From contig JAIOJX010000002.1 in NCBI GenBank assembly GCA_022376925.1, forward strand, positions 136,313,831 to 136,377,830: 64,000 nucleotides of DNA, read 5' to 3'. A program made the position numbers and the translations under genes. A model generated the notes under the pieces. That model saw nothing but the letters and a program-made list of their open reading frames with translations. It did no database searches and was not told the origin of the DNA. Positions 1 to 10,373 of this stretch are shown in pieces; within the stretch, counting starts at the first letter, position 1, and each line of letters starts with the position of its first letter. The stretch is from Tragulus kanchil (taxonomy: Eukaryota; Chordata; Mammalia; Artiodactyla; Tragulidae).

Positions 1-148
1 GAAAACTTTAATTTGTCATAGATATTTTGTAAAATGCAATAAAAGTAAATGTTTAGAAAATAAAAATCAAATATGTACAAAGCATCTGGTATATTTTTTG
101 AGGGGGGGGGCAGGTTTTACAGACATAAAGTTAGTATAAAAGTTTCTA
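1..148. other. AT-rich unique flank, no gene
   Basis: AT-rich sequence with one G homopolymer near 102-111 and no recognisable gene or repeat. Its last eight bases (141-148) are the left target-site duplication of the SINE that follows. Confidence 0.6.
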
Positions 149-425
149 GGGCTTCCCTGGTGGTCCAGTGGCTAAAGAGTCTGTCCACCTTGCAGTGCAA
201 GGGGCACTGGTTTGATCTCTGGTCCAGGAAGATCCCACGTGCGGTGGAGCGGCTGGACCTCGTGTCCAATTAGGAGCCAGCGCTCTGGAGTGCATGCGCC
301 CAGAGCCGGTGCTCTGCAAGGAGAGAGGCCACTGCAATGCGAGGTCCACACAGGCCAAAGAATAAAAAGATGGAGGAAAATAAATATAAAAATAAAAGAG
401 ATATGATGGGGGAAAAGAAAAAAGT
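149..425 (+). mobile_element. CHR-type tRNA-derived SINE, full length with TSD
   Basis: The element starts with the head 'gggcttccctggtgg'. It has an A-box-like 'tggtccagtgg' (161-171) and a degraded B-box 'ggtttgatct' (209-218), followed by an unusually long body ('tgcatgcgcccagagccggt') and an A-rich tail. The octamer 'agtttcta' at 141-148 recurs at 426-433, so both ends are defined. The same long body recurs near 3.0, 8.9, 9.4, 16.3, 25.3 and 60.4 kb, so this is a coherent subfamily. It is non-coding; the short frames across it are incidental. Confidence 0.9.
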
Positions 426-433
426 AGTTTCTA

Positions 434-1290
434 AATGCTCACCCTCAGCTTCTACACTGAGTTGTGGATTGTGGTCTGACACCAGCGCATGGAACACTTC
501 TGAGCAGCCCTGCTCTGGAGGATCGGAAGCTGATTAGGCAGGAGTGTATATAAAAAACACAGTATTATAGTGGACGAAGCTAGAGCTCTCAAAGGGTGAA
601 AAACTGACCCCATCTCATAGTTATACTGGTGTCAAAATTATTTCATAATAAAACTGGCACTCAGATGACTCAGAGCAGGGGCACTGAACGCCATCAGGAG
701 TCACTGCTTTCTTCATCGCTGCCCATCTGAACCGAAAAGAATGCTAGCTTCACTTATAAATGTCCTTGAAGTAGTGATAAAAATGATTAATTTTATTAAG
801 ATCTTGAAGCTTGAGTCTTTTTATTATTCTCTGTGATGAAATGGCGTGAATGCGCAAAGCACTTCTGCTGCCAATTAAGGTCAGACGCCTGTCTTGAGAA
901 AAGGGGCTTTGCAATTGATTTGCAAGCCCAACATTAAAGAGACTTTTCAAGATGGAAATACCGTGCCCCTCCTCTTGCTACTTTTTTGATTTGGAAAATA
1001 ACAGTTTAGAGAAAAAATGACCTAGCTGCTTTTAAATGTAACACCCTTTTCACTTGAAAGAACAATGACAGATAAACAATGATTACCCAGATGGGGATAT
1101 TCTTGAGAATGAATGGGGTCTATCACTTCAGGGAAAGCAACGGACAGTATTGCAGATCCTAAAGTTGATCCTCCAAGAGAAAATTAGAGTTTTGAAAAGC
1201 GTGTGTGTGCCGTCATGAGCTCAAGAGCTTCCCAATTCTTAAAAGACATTTCTGATGAAATGGGTGACATTAAATGATGTAATTTTTAAA
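434..1290. other. Repeat-free unique stretch (copy A), no gene recognised
   Basis: Mixed-composition sequence with no SINE or LINE hallmarks; repeated at 1526-2383 through D1. Stop codons are frequent in all frames and the longest frame is about 75 codons, overlapping the SINE. The segment about 770-960 has balanced composition and little simple sequence, which could fit a conserved non-coding element, but conservation cannot be judged from one sequence. Confidence 0.5.
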
Positions 1291-1517
1291 AGGGGCACCT
1301 GGTTTGATCTCTGGTCCAGGAAGATCCCACGTGCGGTGGAGCGGCTGGACCTCGTGTCCAATTAGGAGCCAGCGCTCTGGAGTGCATGCGCCCAGAGCCG
1401 GTGCTCTGCAAGGAGAGAGGCCACTGCAATGCGAGGTCCACACAGGCCAAAGAATAAAAAGATGGAGGAAAATAAATATAAAAATAAAAGAGATATGATG
1501 GGGGAAAAGAAAAAAGT
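1291..1517 (+). mobile_element. Second copy of the 149-425 SINE, 5' part missing
   Basis: Identical to about 201-425 but lacking the tRNA head and A-box because the duplication junction cuts it at 1291. It has no left target-site duplication of its own, so it did not arise by independent retrotransposition. Confidence 0.9.
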
Positions 1518-2383
1518 AGTTTCTAAATGCTCACCCTCAGCTTCTACACTGAGTTGTGGATTGTGGTCTGACACCAGCGCATGGAACACTTCTGAGCAGC
1601 CCTGCTCTGGAGGATCGGAAGCTGATTAGGCAGGAGTGTATATAAAAAACACAGTATTATAGTGGACGAAGCTAGAGCTCTCAAAGGGTGAAAAACTGAC
1701 CCCATCTCATAGTTATACTGGTGTCAAAATTATTTCATAATAAAACTGGCACTCAGATGACTCAGAGCAGGGGCACTGAACGCCATCAGGAGTCACTGCT
1801 TTCTTCATCGCTGCCCATCTGAACCGAAAAGAATGCTAGCTTCACTTATAAATGTCCTTGAAGTAGTGATAAAAATGATTAATTTTATTAAGATCTTGAA
1901 GCTTGAGTCTTTTTATTATTCTCTGTGATGAAATGGCGTGAATGCGCAAAGCACTTCTGCTGCCAATTAAGGTCAGACGCCTGTCTTGAGAAAAGGGGCT
2001 TTGCAATTGATTTGCAAGCCCAACATTAAAGAGACTTTTCAAGATGGAAATACCGTGCCCCTCCTCTTGCTACTTTTTTGATTTGGAAAATAACAGTTTA
2101 GAGAAAAAATGACCTAGCTGCTTTTAAATGTAACACCCTTTTCACTTGAAAGAACAATGACAGATAAACAATGATTACCCAGATGGGGATATTCTTGAGA
2201 ATGAATGGGGTCTATCACTTCAGGGAAAGCAACGGACAGTATTGCAGATCCTAAAGTTGATCCTCCAAGAGAAAATTAGAGTTTTGAAAAGCGTGTGTGT
2301 GCCGTCATGAGCTCAAGAGCTTCCCAATTCTTAAAAGACATTTCTGATGAAATGGGTGACATTAAATGATGTAATTTTTAAAA

Positions 2384-2912
2384 TGTGGCGTAATAATGTA
2401 TGTCAATTTTTGGAAGTTCTGCCTAGTTTAGTAAACGAATAGTTTCCAAATGACCAATGCATGATTTGCAAAACCATGCAAGTAAAAGACTCATCAAGCT
2501 ATATGATTGACCAATGTATTTTATGGTAGCAGAATATGAAAATTTCACTGATGGGATTTTCTAGTCTATATTGCAAATAACCCTTAAGAAAATAGGCACT
2601 TGTCAAGTTTGGGAATTGCTTCAAAAAAGAATATCTGCAATTATCTGAAAACATGATTACAATACTCTTTTCAATTATACATCTGTATGAGGCTAGATTT
2701 TCTTTATTACTTCAACCCAAGCAACATATCACAACAGATTGAATGTAAAAGCAGATAAGAGAATCCAGCTCTTTCCTATTAAATCATATGTTAAAAAGAT
2801 TTGCCAAAAATGTGCACAACACCACTGCTCTTCTTGCTAAATGCTTTATTTTGGAACAGACTATTCTACTTATTTGTTTTCTTTATTCTTCATAAAAGGT
2901 ATTTTATGATAT
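2384..2912. other. AT-rich unique DNA
   Basis: No repeat family or coding potential recognised. Very AT-rich with frequent stops in every frame. Confidence 0.5.
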
Positions 2913-3028
2913 TACCATGTAATGCATCAGTTGTTTTTAAGTGAACAAATAGATTAAAAATTTTATTAAAAAATTTTTTTTAATAAATTTCTGTTTTAAT
3001 CTCAAAAAGGGTAAAATTTGCTAGTTTT

Positions 3029-3339
3029 TTAGATACTTTATTTTTTGGGGGGGGGGCGTGGGGGGGGGGGGGGTTGGGCAGGAAACTTCTTTTGATCTTT
3101 CATTTATCTATTTTCATCCATGTTTGTTCTTTTTGGCCCATGTGGGCCTCTCATCACGGTGGCCTCTGTTGTCAAAGATCTCTGGCTCTGGGCGCACGTG
3201 CTCCAGAGCTCCGGCTCAGTAATTGGGCACATTGGTCCAACCGCTCCGTGGCACATGGAATCTTCCCAGGCCAGGGGTTGAACCGGCGCCCTTGCACTGC
3301 AAGGTGGTGTCCTTACCCACTGGACTACCAGGGAAGCCC
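3029..3339 (-). mobile_element. CHR-type SINE (long-bodied subfamily), young, 16-bp TSD
   Basis: Antisense SINE ending '..gggaagccc'. It is flanked by a perfect 16-base target duplication 'aaaatttgctagtttt' at 3013-3028 and 3340-3355, so it is a relatively recent insertion. The body carries the subfamily text 'gctccggctcagtaattggg'. The 3' region contains the G-rich stretch (G on this strand) seen also at 60.4 kb, here distorted into long G homopolymers. Confidence 0.92.
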
Positions 3340-3355
3340 AAAATTTGCTAGTTTT

Positions 3356-3999
3356 AATTCATATGAACAGATTTCTCTAAGTAAAGAGATCCTGAGATGA
3401 AAGTTTGAGAACTGCTGGTCTAGACTAAGCTACTATTCATATCAGGCCATGAGCTAAAGATGCCATAACTAAACACAGGGAAGCAGTCTGGGACCCTGAG
3501 AAGAACACTACAACTCACATTGGATTGGTATGTAGATAAGAAATAAACCTTCATGGGGTGAAGCTCCTGAGGTTTGGCATGTGTTATGTAGTGTAGCCTA
3601 GACGAACCTGCTTAACACACACAGTCGGATCTGTGCTTTAGGGAGGTGATTTCAGAAGTGGTGAGAAGGACTGGGTTGGGATGGGGATGGTGTTCAGGAT
3701 TTCAGTGATACAGTGCAGGGTCTAACTGAGGCTGTGGTAAAAGGTTACAGTGGGGATGGGATAGGTATAAGATGCATCAAAGACAGAATTAGCTGTATTT
3801 GGCTACAAGTTGTGGGGAGGTAGAAGGAGAAGAAGTCTTAAGAGGTAGAGCTTTGGTCCCTGGGGAAATGGTAAAATTATAAGATCAGCAATTCAATATG
3901 CCTTGGAAAAAATGCTGTGTGTTTTGATGGGAAAGGAAATAATGATTTCCATTTTGAACCCTTGAGTTTGAGTTGCCTGTGGGCTCTCCAGAGTTAAGT
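3356..3999. other. Unique DNA present in two to three copies
   Basis: No repeat family or gene recognised. It recurs at 4432-5076, and its second half recurs a third time from 5851, because D2 and D3 are chained. Confidence 0.6.
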
Positions 4000-4109
4000 T
4001 ACCATGTAATGCATCAGTTGTTTTTAAGTGAACAAATAGATTAAAAATTTTATTAAAATTTTTTTAAAAATTCTGTTTTAATCTCAAAAGGGTAAAATTT
4101 GCTAGTTTT

Positions 4110-4415
4110 TAGATACTTTATTTTTGGGGCGTGTTGGGGAGGGAGGGGGTGGGCAGGAAACTTCTTTTGATCTTTCATTTATCTATTTTCATCCATGTTT
4201 GTTCTTTTTGGCCCATGTGGGCCTCTCATCACGGTGGCCTCTGTTGTCAAAGATCTCTGGCTCTGGGCGCACGTGCTCCAGAGCTCCGGCTCAGTAATTG
4301 GGCACATTGGTCCAACCGCTCCGTGGCACATGGAATCTTCCCAGGCCAGGGATTGAACCGGCGCCCCTTGCACTGCAAGGTGGTGTCCTTACCCACTGGA
4401 CTACCAGGGAAGCCC
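4110..4415 (-). mobile_element. Second copy of the 3029-3339 SINE
   Basis: Same insertion carried by D2, including the same 16-base target duplication (4094-4109 and 4416-4431). An independent insertion would have a different target site, so this is segmental copying. Its G-rich part is closer to the subfamily pattern than copy A. Confidence 0.9.
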
Positions 4416-5100
4416 AAAATTTGCTAGTTTTAATTCATATGAACAGATTTCTCTAAGTAAAGAGATCCTGAGATGAAAGTTTGAGAACTGCTGGTCTAGA
4501 CTAAGCTACTATTCATATCAGGCCATGAGCTAAAGATGCCATAACTAAACACAGGGAAGCAGTCTGGGACCCTGAGAAGAACACTACAACTCACATTGGA
4601 TTGGTATGTAGATAAGAAATAAACCTTCATGGGGTGAAGCTCCTGAGGTTTGGCATGTGTTATGTAGTGTAGCCTAGACGAACCTGCTTAACACACACAG
4701 TCGGATCTGTGCTTTAGGGAGGTGATTTCAGAAGTGGTGAGAAGGACTGGGTTGGGATGGGGATGGTGTTCAGGATTTCAGTGATACAGTGCAGGGTCTA
4801 AATGAGGCTGTGGTAAAAGGTTACAGTGGGGATGGGATAGGTATAAGATGCATCAAAGACAGAATTAGCTGTATTTGGCTACAAGTTGTGGGGAGGTAGA
4901 AGGAGAAGAAGTCTTAAGAGGTAGAGCTTTGGTCCCTGGGGAAATGGTAAAATTATAAGATCAGCAATTCAATATGCCTTGGAAAAAATGCTGTGTGTTT
5001 TGATGGGAAAGGAAATAATGATTTCCATTTTGAACCCTTGAGTTTGAGTTGCCTGTGGGCTCTCCAGAGTTAAGTTACTGAAGTACTTGTTATTACTATA

Positions 5101-5262
5101 TTCGATCCCTTGGTTGGGAAGATCCCTTGGAGTAGGAAATGACGACCCACTCCAGTATTCTTGCCTAGAGAATCCCATGGACAGAGGAGCCTGGTGGGCT
5201 ATAGTCCATGGAGTTTCAAATAGCTGGATATGACTGAGCAACTGAGCATGAAGCACGCACAT
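5101..5262 (+). mobile_element. Bov-tA SINE, 5'-truncated
   Basis: Contains the hallmark text 'actccagtattcttgcct', 'cccatggacagaggagcctg' and the BovB-derived tail 'atgactgagcaactgagc'. The tRNA-like head is missing. The copy at 6307-6468 is the same insertion repeated by D3. Confidence 0.88.
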
Positions 5263-5340
5263 GCATTATTTTAGGTACCAAAGATACTAACTCATTTAAT
5301 ATAAACAACGATTAAAACAAAAAGCTTCATTAAAACCTTT

Positions 5341-5512
5341 GCTTCCCTGGTGGTCCAGTGATTAAGGCTCCATGCTCCCAATGCAGGGTGCTTGGGTTCA
5401 ATCCTTGGTTATGGAGCTAGATCCCTCAGGCTGCAAGTAAGACCCAGTACAGCCAAATTAAAAAATAAATAACATTAAAAATTAAATAAGTAAATAAAGA
5501 AAAAACCCCAAA
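5341..5512 (+). mobile_element. CHR-type SINE (short form)
   Basis: Head 'gcttccctggtggtccagtg', B-box-like 'gggttcaatcc', then 'aagacccagtacagcc' and a tail of AAATA-type repeats. Repeated at 6547-6715 by D3 and, as a 3' part, at 7702-7806 by D4. No clean target duplication could be fixed. Confidence 0.85.
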
Positions 5513-5850
5513 AACTTTATTTCTTCGATCAGGTCCACATGTGTAGAGAATATTTTCGATGTCCCAGGACCTTTCCTATAATTTTTAAAAGTCATTACTT
5601 GTTTGTCAATTGCCTGGGTATTCCTGTGTCCTTCAGCCCACTGGGTTCACCTCGTCCTCTGAAATGTAAATAAAATTGGTGTTGGCTTTGTAAACATCAG
5701 AGTTTCTGGGGAGAGGAATGGCGGCCCTCTTTATAGATGTGTGAGCAGGAGGAAGGAGCCAACTAGAGTGGGTGAAGCATCCCAGAGCAGCAACAATGGG
5801 GAGTCCTCACCACAGTGGGGAAGGCTGGGGAGAAGGAGTATTATTGAGCC
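5513..5850. other. Unique DNA, copied three times
   Basis: No gene or named repeat seen. The same text recurs at 6717-7056 and 7805-8150 because D3 and D4 overlap. A frame starting 'atggcggccc' at 6922 has only 61 codons and no recognised domain. Confidence 0.5.
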
Positions 5851-6306
5851 TGAGGTTTGGCATGTGTTATGTAGTGTAGCCTAGACGAACCTGCTTAACA
5901 CACACAGTCGGATCTGTGCTTTAGGAGGTGATTTCAGAAGTGGTGAGAAGGACTGGGTTGGGATGGGGATGGTGTTCAGGATTTCAGTGATACAGTGCAG
6001 GGTCTAAATGAGGCTGTGGTAAAAGGTTACAGTGGGGATGGGATAGGTATAAGATGCATCAAAGACAGAATTAGCTGTATTTGGCTACAAGTTGTGGGGA
6101 GGTAGAAGGAGAAGAAGTCTTAAGAGGTAGAGCTTTGGTCCCTGGGGAAATGGTAAAATTATAAGATCAGCAATTCAATATGCCTTGGAAAAAATGCTGT
6201 GTGTTTTGATGGGAAAGGAAATAATGATTTCCATTTTGAACCCTTGAGTTTGAGTTGCCTGTGGGCTCTCCAGAGTTAAGTTACTGAAGTACTTGTTATT
6301 ACTATA

Positions 6307-6715
6307 TTCGATCCCTTGGTTGGGAAGATCCCTTGGAGTAGGAAATGACGACCCACTCCAGTATTCTTGCCTAGAGAATCCCATGGACAGAGGAGCCTGG
6401 TGGGCTATAGTCCATGGAGTTTCAAATAGCTGGATATGACTGAGCAACTGAGCATGAAGCACGCACATGCATTATTTTAGGTACCAAAGATACTAACTCA
6501 TTTAATATAAACAACGATTAAAACAAAAAGCTTCATTAAAACCTTTGCTTCCCTGGTGGTCCAGTGATTAAGGCTCCATGCTCCCAATGCAGGGTGCTTG
6601 GGTTCAATCCTTGGTTATGGAGCTAGATCCCTCAGGCTGCAAGTAAGACCCAGTACAGCCAAATTAAAAAATAAATAACATTAAAAATTAAATAAGTAAA
6701 TAAAGAAAAACCCAA
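6307..6715 (+). mobile_element. Second copies of the Bov-tA and CHR SINE pair
   Basis: Bov-tA (6307-6468) and CHR SINE (6547-6715) are repeats of the pair at 5101-5512, displaced by 1,206 bases with their intervening unique DNA. They are copies of one insertion each. Confidence 0.88.
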
Positions 6716-8795
6716 AAGCTTTATTTCTTCGATCAGGTCCACATGTGTAGAGAATATTTTCGATGTCCCAGGACCTTTCCTATAATTTTTAAAAGTCATT
6801 ACTTGTTTGTCAATTGCCTGGGTATTCCTGTGTCCTTCAGCCCACTGGGTTCACCTCGTCCTCTGAAATGTAAATAAAATTGGTGTTGGCTTTGTAAACA
6901 TCAGAGTTTCTGGGGAGAGGAATGGCGGCCCCTCTTTATAGATGTGTGAGCAGGAGGAAGGAGCCAACTAGAGTGGGTGAAGCATCCCAGAGCAGCAACA
7001 ATGGGGAGTCCTCACCACAGTGGGGAAGGCTGGGGGGAGAAGGAGTATTATTGGAGCCTGAAAGTGCCTCAGGTGGGAGGCAGGCGGCCAGCCAGCCAGG
7101 ATGGTAGTGGTGATAGGGCCAGACCAAGTCCAGCTGGGGACCAGTGGGACCAATGGTAAATAATCCACCCTCCCTCTGTCTCCTCTCTTTCTCTGAGCTC
7201 TTGCTTTCTCTCCTGTTGACTGCTTCTATCCAACAGGTGAGGGTCACCTGGGGATTCGATCTGAAGAAGTGATTATTTCCTAAGCACAGAACAGAGCAGT
7301 GAAGAGAGTGAAATAGGACCAGCAGCAGTATCAATCCCATATATGGTAGAAACCCAGTTTTTCTTCTAGGGATTCTTAGGGGACTTATGCTAGAAGCAGG
7401 AAAGGAGACCCAGAAACCAGGTTACACTGTCATAACAACGAACCTCTACAACTTACAATGGCTTGCCCTTGTATTACTTCCATGTAGGGCTCAGCTCCAT
7501 AAGGTGCCCAAGAAAACGGTACCCAAGAAAATGATGCTGTCCCTTCTGGTGAGTTCTAAAGGGAACAGGGAACATCCTAGTGCTGAGGGTAAAGGAGAGC
7601 CATGCATGTGCTTTTCAATGCTTCATTGTGAAAGATGACAAATACCATCTCCACTCATGTTTTATTGGTCACCTCTTATTTTTTATCATCGATTTCCTAC
7701 CCAATCCTTGGTTATGGCTAACCTCAGGCTGCAAGTAAGACCCAGTACAGCCAAATTAAAAAATAAATAACATTAAAAATTAAATAAGTAAATAAAGAAA
7801 AACCCAAAAGCTTTATTTCTTCGATCAGGTCCACATGTGTAGAGAATATTTTCGATGTCCCAGGACCTTTCCTATAATTTTTAAAAGTCATTACTTGTTT
7901 GTCAATTGCCTGGGTATTCCTGTGTCCTTCAGCCCACTGGGTTCACCTCGTCCTCTGAAATGTAAATAAAATTGGTGTTGGCTTTGTAAACATCAGAGTT
8001 TCTGGGGAGAGGAATGGCGGCCCCTCTTTATAGATGTGTGAGCAGGAGGAAGGAGCCAACTAGAGTGGGTGAAGCATCCCAGAGCAGCAACAATGGGGAG
8101 TCCTCACCACAGTGGGGAAGGCTGGGGGGAGAAGGAGTATTATTGGAGCCTGAAAGTGCCTCAGGTGGGAGGCAGGCGGCCAGCCAGCCAGGATGGTAGT
8201 GGTGATAGGGCCAGACCAAGTCCAGCTGGGGACCAGTGGGACCAATGGTAAATAATCCACCCTCCCTCTGTCTCCTCTCTTTCTCTGAGCTCTTGCTTTC
8301 TCTCCTGTTGACTGCTTCTATCCAACAGGTGAGGGTCACCTGGGGATTCGATCTGAAGAAGTGATTATTTCCTAAGCACAGAACAGAGCAGTGAAGAGAG
8401 TGAAATAGGACCAGCAGCAGTATCAATCCCATATATGGTAGAAACCCAGTTTTTCTTCTAGGGATTCTTAGGGGACTTATGCTAGAAGCAGGAAAGGAGA
8501 CCCAGAAACCAGGTTACACTGTCATAACAACGAACCTCTACAACTTACAATGGCTTGCCCTTGTATTACTTCCATGTAGGGCTCAGCTCCATAAGGTGCC
8601 CAAGAAAACGGTACCCAAGAAAATGATGCTGTCCCTTCTGGTGAGTTCTAAAGGGAACAGGGAACATCCTAGTGCTGAGGGTAAAGGAGAGCCATGCATG
8701 TGCTTTTCAATGCTTCATTGTGAAAGATGACAAATACCATCTCCACTCATGTTTTATTGGTCACCTCTTATTTTTTATCATCGATTTCCTACCCA
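6604..8795. repeat. Direct tandem duplication D4, period about 1,092-1,097 bp
   Basis: The unit starts in the CHR SINE ('caatccttggttatgg', about 6604) and restarts at about 7702 after 'gatttcctaccc'. The first bases of copy B carry a small deletion ('ggctaacctcagg' against 'ggagctagatccctcagg'), so the mismatch sits at the unit edge. Otherwise the copies agree closely. Chained to D3. Confidence 0.92.
7057..7700. other. Unique DNA, no recognisable exon
   Basis: Recurs at 8150-8795. A pyrimidine-rich stretch followed by 'ccaacag' then 'gtgaggg' near 7215-7240 superficially resembles splice signals, but there is no coding frame on either side and no recognised protein. The antisense frame of 134 codons (6936-7340) has no family resemblance that I recognise. 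Confidence 0.4.
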
Positions 8796-8874
8796 ACTTG
8801 AAATCTCTTTTACTCTCCTTTGAATTTCTCCTCTCTTCCTATTAGCTGGCTTAACGTTAAATTCCTGTTCATTT
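8796..8874. other. Left flank and TSD of a three-SINE block
   Basis: Unique DNA ending in 'tcctgttcattt' (8863-8874). The same 12 bases recur at 9629-9640, on the far side of three SINEs. Confidence 0.7.
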
Positions 8875-9115
8875 TTTAAAAAATTTATCTTCATCCATCT
8901 TTATTCTTTTGTCCTGTGTGGGCCTCCCACTGCTGTTGCCTTTCTCATTGCAGAGTACCGGCTCTGGGCACATGTGCTCCAGAGCGCTGGCTCCTAATTG
9001 GACACACTGGTCCAGCTGCTCCGCGGCATGTGGGATCTTCGCAGGCCAGGAATCAAACCGGTACTCCTTGCACTGCAAGGCGGACTCTTTAGCCACTGGA
9101 CCACCAGGGAAGCCC
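8875..9115 (-). mobile_element. CHR-type SINE, long-bodied subfamily (block member 1)
   Basis: Antisense SINE from an AT-rich tail to 'ccaccagggaagccct', with the subfamily body ('tggctcctaattggacac', 'catgtgctccagagcgctgg'). It belongs to a run of three SINEs bounded by one shared 12-base direct repeat. Confidence 0.88.
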
Positions 9116-9116
9116 T

Positions 9117-9340
9117 CACTTTTCTTGTTAACTTATTTAATTTTGGCTATGCTGGGTCTTCACTGTGGTGTGCAGGCTTTCTCTAACTGTAGTGAGCAGG
9201 AACTTCTCTTGTTGGGGCACATGGGTTCTAGAGTACACCAGCTTAGCAGCTATGGGGCAGCAGCTTAGTTGCCTTGTGGCATGTGAGATCTTCCTGAACC
9301 AGAGATTGAACCCGTGTCCCTTGCATTGGCAAGCGGATTC
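9117..9340 (-). mobile_element. CHR-type SINE (other subfamily), 5' end lost (block member 2)
   Basis: Text 'ggctatgctgggtcttcact' and 'catgtgagatcttcctgaac' mark a different CHR subfamily. The element stops at 'ggcaagcggattc', where the next SINE's T-rich tail begins, so its own tRNA head is missing. Confidence 0.82.
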
Positions 9341-9628
9341 TTTTTTTTTTAAATTAAAAAAAAATTTTTTGGCCACTTTTATTGGTCTTTCATTTATTTA
9401 TTTTCATCCATCTTTGTTCTTTGGCCTGTGTGGGCTTCCCATTGCAGTGGCCTCTGTCGCTGCTGAGTGCTGGTTCTGAGTGCATGCACTCCAGAGCTCT
9501 GGCTCAGTAGTTGGACACATGCGTCCAGCCGCTTCATGGCATGTGGGATCTTCCCGTGCCAGAGATAGAACCAGTGCCCCTTGCAGTGCAAGGCAGACTC
9601 TTTACCCACTGGCTCACCAGGGAAGTCC
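9341..9628 (-). mobile_element. CHR-type SINE, long-bodied subfamily (block member 3)
   Basis: Begins with a T-run and 'ggccacttttattggtcttt', the 3' module also seen near 60.45 kb, and ends 'ctcaccagggaagtcc'. The following 'tcctgttcattt' (9629-9640) matches 8863-8874, not the edge of block member 2. The duplicate at 10465-10752 differs by a cluster of substitutions near 10549-10572. Confidence 0.88.
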
Positions 9629-9700
9629 TCCTGTTCATTTCTTATTCAAAAAAGTTTAGATCTCCTTTTTACTTGCTCCAGACTAATCTGTATTGTTTAA

Positions 9701-9708
9701 AATCTCTC

Positions 9709-9743
<35 letters not shown>

Positions 9744-9746
9744 TTC
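9701..9746. repeat. (CT)n/(TCTG)n microsatellite
   Basis: Runs of TC with interspersed TG, directly upstream of an antisense CHR SINE. The same tract is repeated at 10825-10870 by D5 with the same length, which argues against long independent evolution of the two copies. Confidence 0.85.
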
Positions 9747-9848
9747 TTTTGCTGTGCTGTGCAGCTTGTGATATCTTAGTTCCCCAACCAGGGATTGAAC
9801 CCTGGTCCTCGGCAGTGAAATGGCAGAGTCCTAACCACTGGACCACTA
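9747..9848 (-). mobile_element. CHR-1-like short SINE
   Basis: Antisense text 'ccaaccagggattgaaccct' and 'ctaaccactggaccacta' are the tRNA-related head of a short CHR element. Copy at 10871-10972. Confidence 0.82.
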
Positions 9849-10035
9849 AAGATAGAATGTCTCATTTTATACACCAATCTATGTACTGAAATATGTTCTT
9901 ATGAAAAGATAGATCGGTTCTCTTCTTAGGAGAAATTCTGAGGTCAACTTTTCACATATAATTTCTCCATTAAAAAAATGACAGCTGAGAGTCAGAGACA
10001 GGGACTGGCTTCCCCATAGGCATTTAGGATTCAGT

Positions 10036-10162
10036 TAGTAGAGAAAGGAATGGCTACCCACTCCAGTATTCTTGCCTGGAGAATCCCATGGACAGAGAAA
10101 CCTGTTAGGCTCCAGTCCATGGTGTCACTAAACGTTGGACGTGACTGAGCAATGAACATTTC
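10036..10162 (+). mobile_element. Bov-tA SINE fragment
   Basis: Contains 'cactccagtattcttgcctg', 'gaatcccatggacagag' and the tail 'gacgtgactgagcaatg'. The tRNA-like head is absent. Copy at 11160-11286. Confidence 0.85.
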
Positions 10163-10373
10163 CTAACTCTGCGTCCAGAGTTCTTTTCTTTGTGTGGTAC
10201 CATCTCCCTCTCTGTATTCTCTTCTTGGAAAAACCACTCTTCCCTTAATGCTATCTGTCTGATTTTTCTTTAATCTGGTGCAGTTGAGCTCTGCATATAA
10301 AGAAGCCAACACCTTGGTGAAAATCATTAATTTTCAGAAGCTTTTATTTCAGTGACTCCAAAGATAATTCAGC

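Larger units (their letters stand above)
201..2383. repeat. Direct tandem duplication D1, period about 1,091 bp
   Basis: Bases about 201-1290 are repeated at 1292-2383. The join lies inside the 3' part of a SINE: unique '..gtaatttttaaaa' runs directly into 'ggggcac', so the second SINE copy lacks its 5' third. Copies are almost identical apart from one extra base next to the join ('ggcactgg' against 'ggcacctgg'). This looks like an unmerged contig overlap rather than a biological repeat, since the unit begins inside a SINE and ends in unique DNA. Confidence 0.93.
2913..5078. repeat. Direct tandem duplication D2, period about 1,087-1,076 bp
   Basis: The unit starting 'accatgtaatgcatc' at 2914 recurs at 4001. 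The offset shrinks from 1,087 to 1,076 because poly-G and poly-A runs differ. Copy A at 3047-3073 has long G runs where copy B (4126-4153) has the mixed 'gttggggagggag' text that also occurs in the related SINE at 60.4 kb. Copy A therefore looks degraded by base-calling error. One clear substitution separates the copies ('gtctaactgagg' against 'gtctaaatgagg'). Confidence 0.92.
4645..7056. repeat. Direct tandem duplication D3, period about 1,206 bp
   Basis: The unit beginning 'cctgaggtttggcatgtg' (about 4645) starts again at about 5850, directly after 'ggagtattatt' of the first unit. Junction microhomology is about 8 bases ('gagcctga'). The second unit continues into sequence that the first lacks ('gagcctgaaagtgcc', about 7050). 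The unit overlaps copy B of D2, giving three copies of about 430 bp. Confidence 0.93.

Noticed and set aside
7185..7245. Possible splice acceptor and donor (pyrimidine tract, 'ccaacag', 'gtgaggg')
   Set aside because: No coding exon or matching partner signals; such strings are common by chance in CT-rich DNA.
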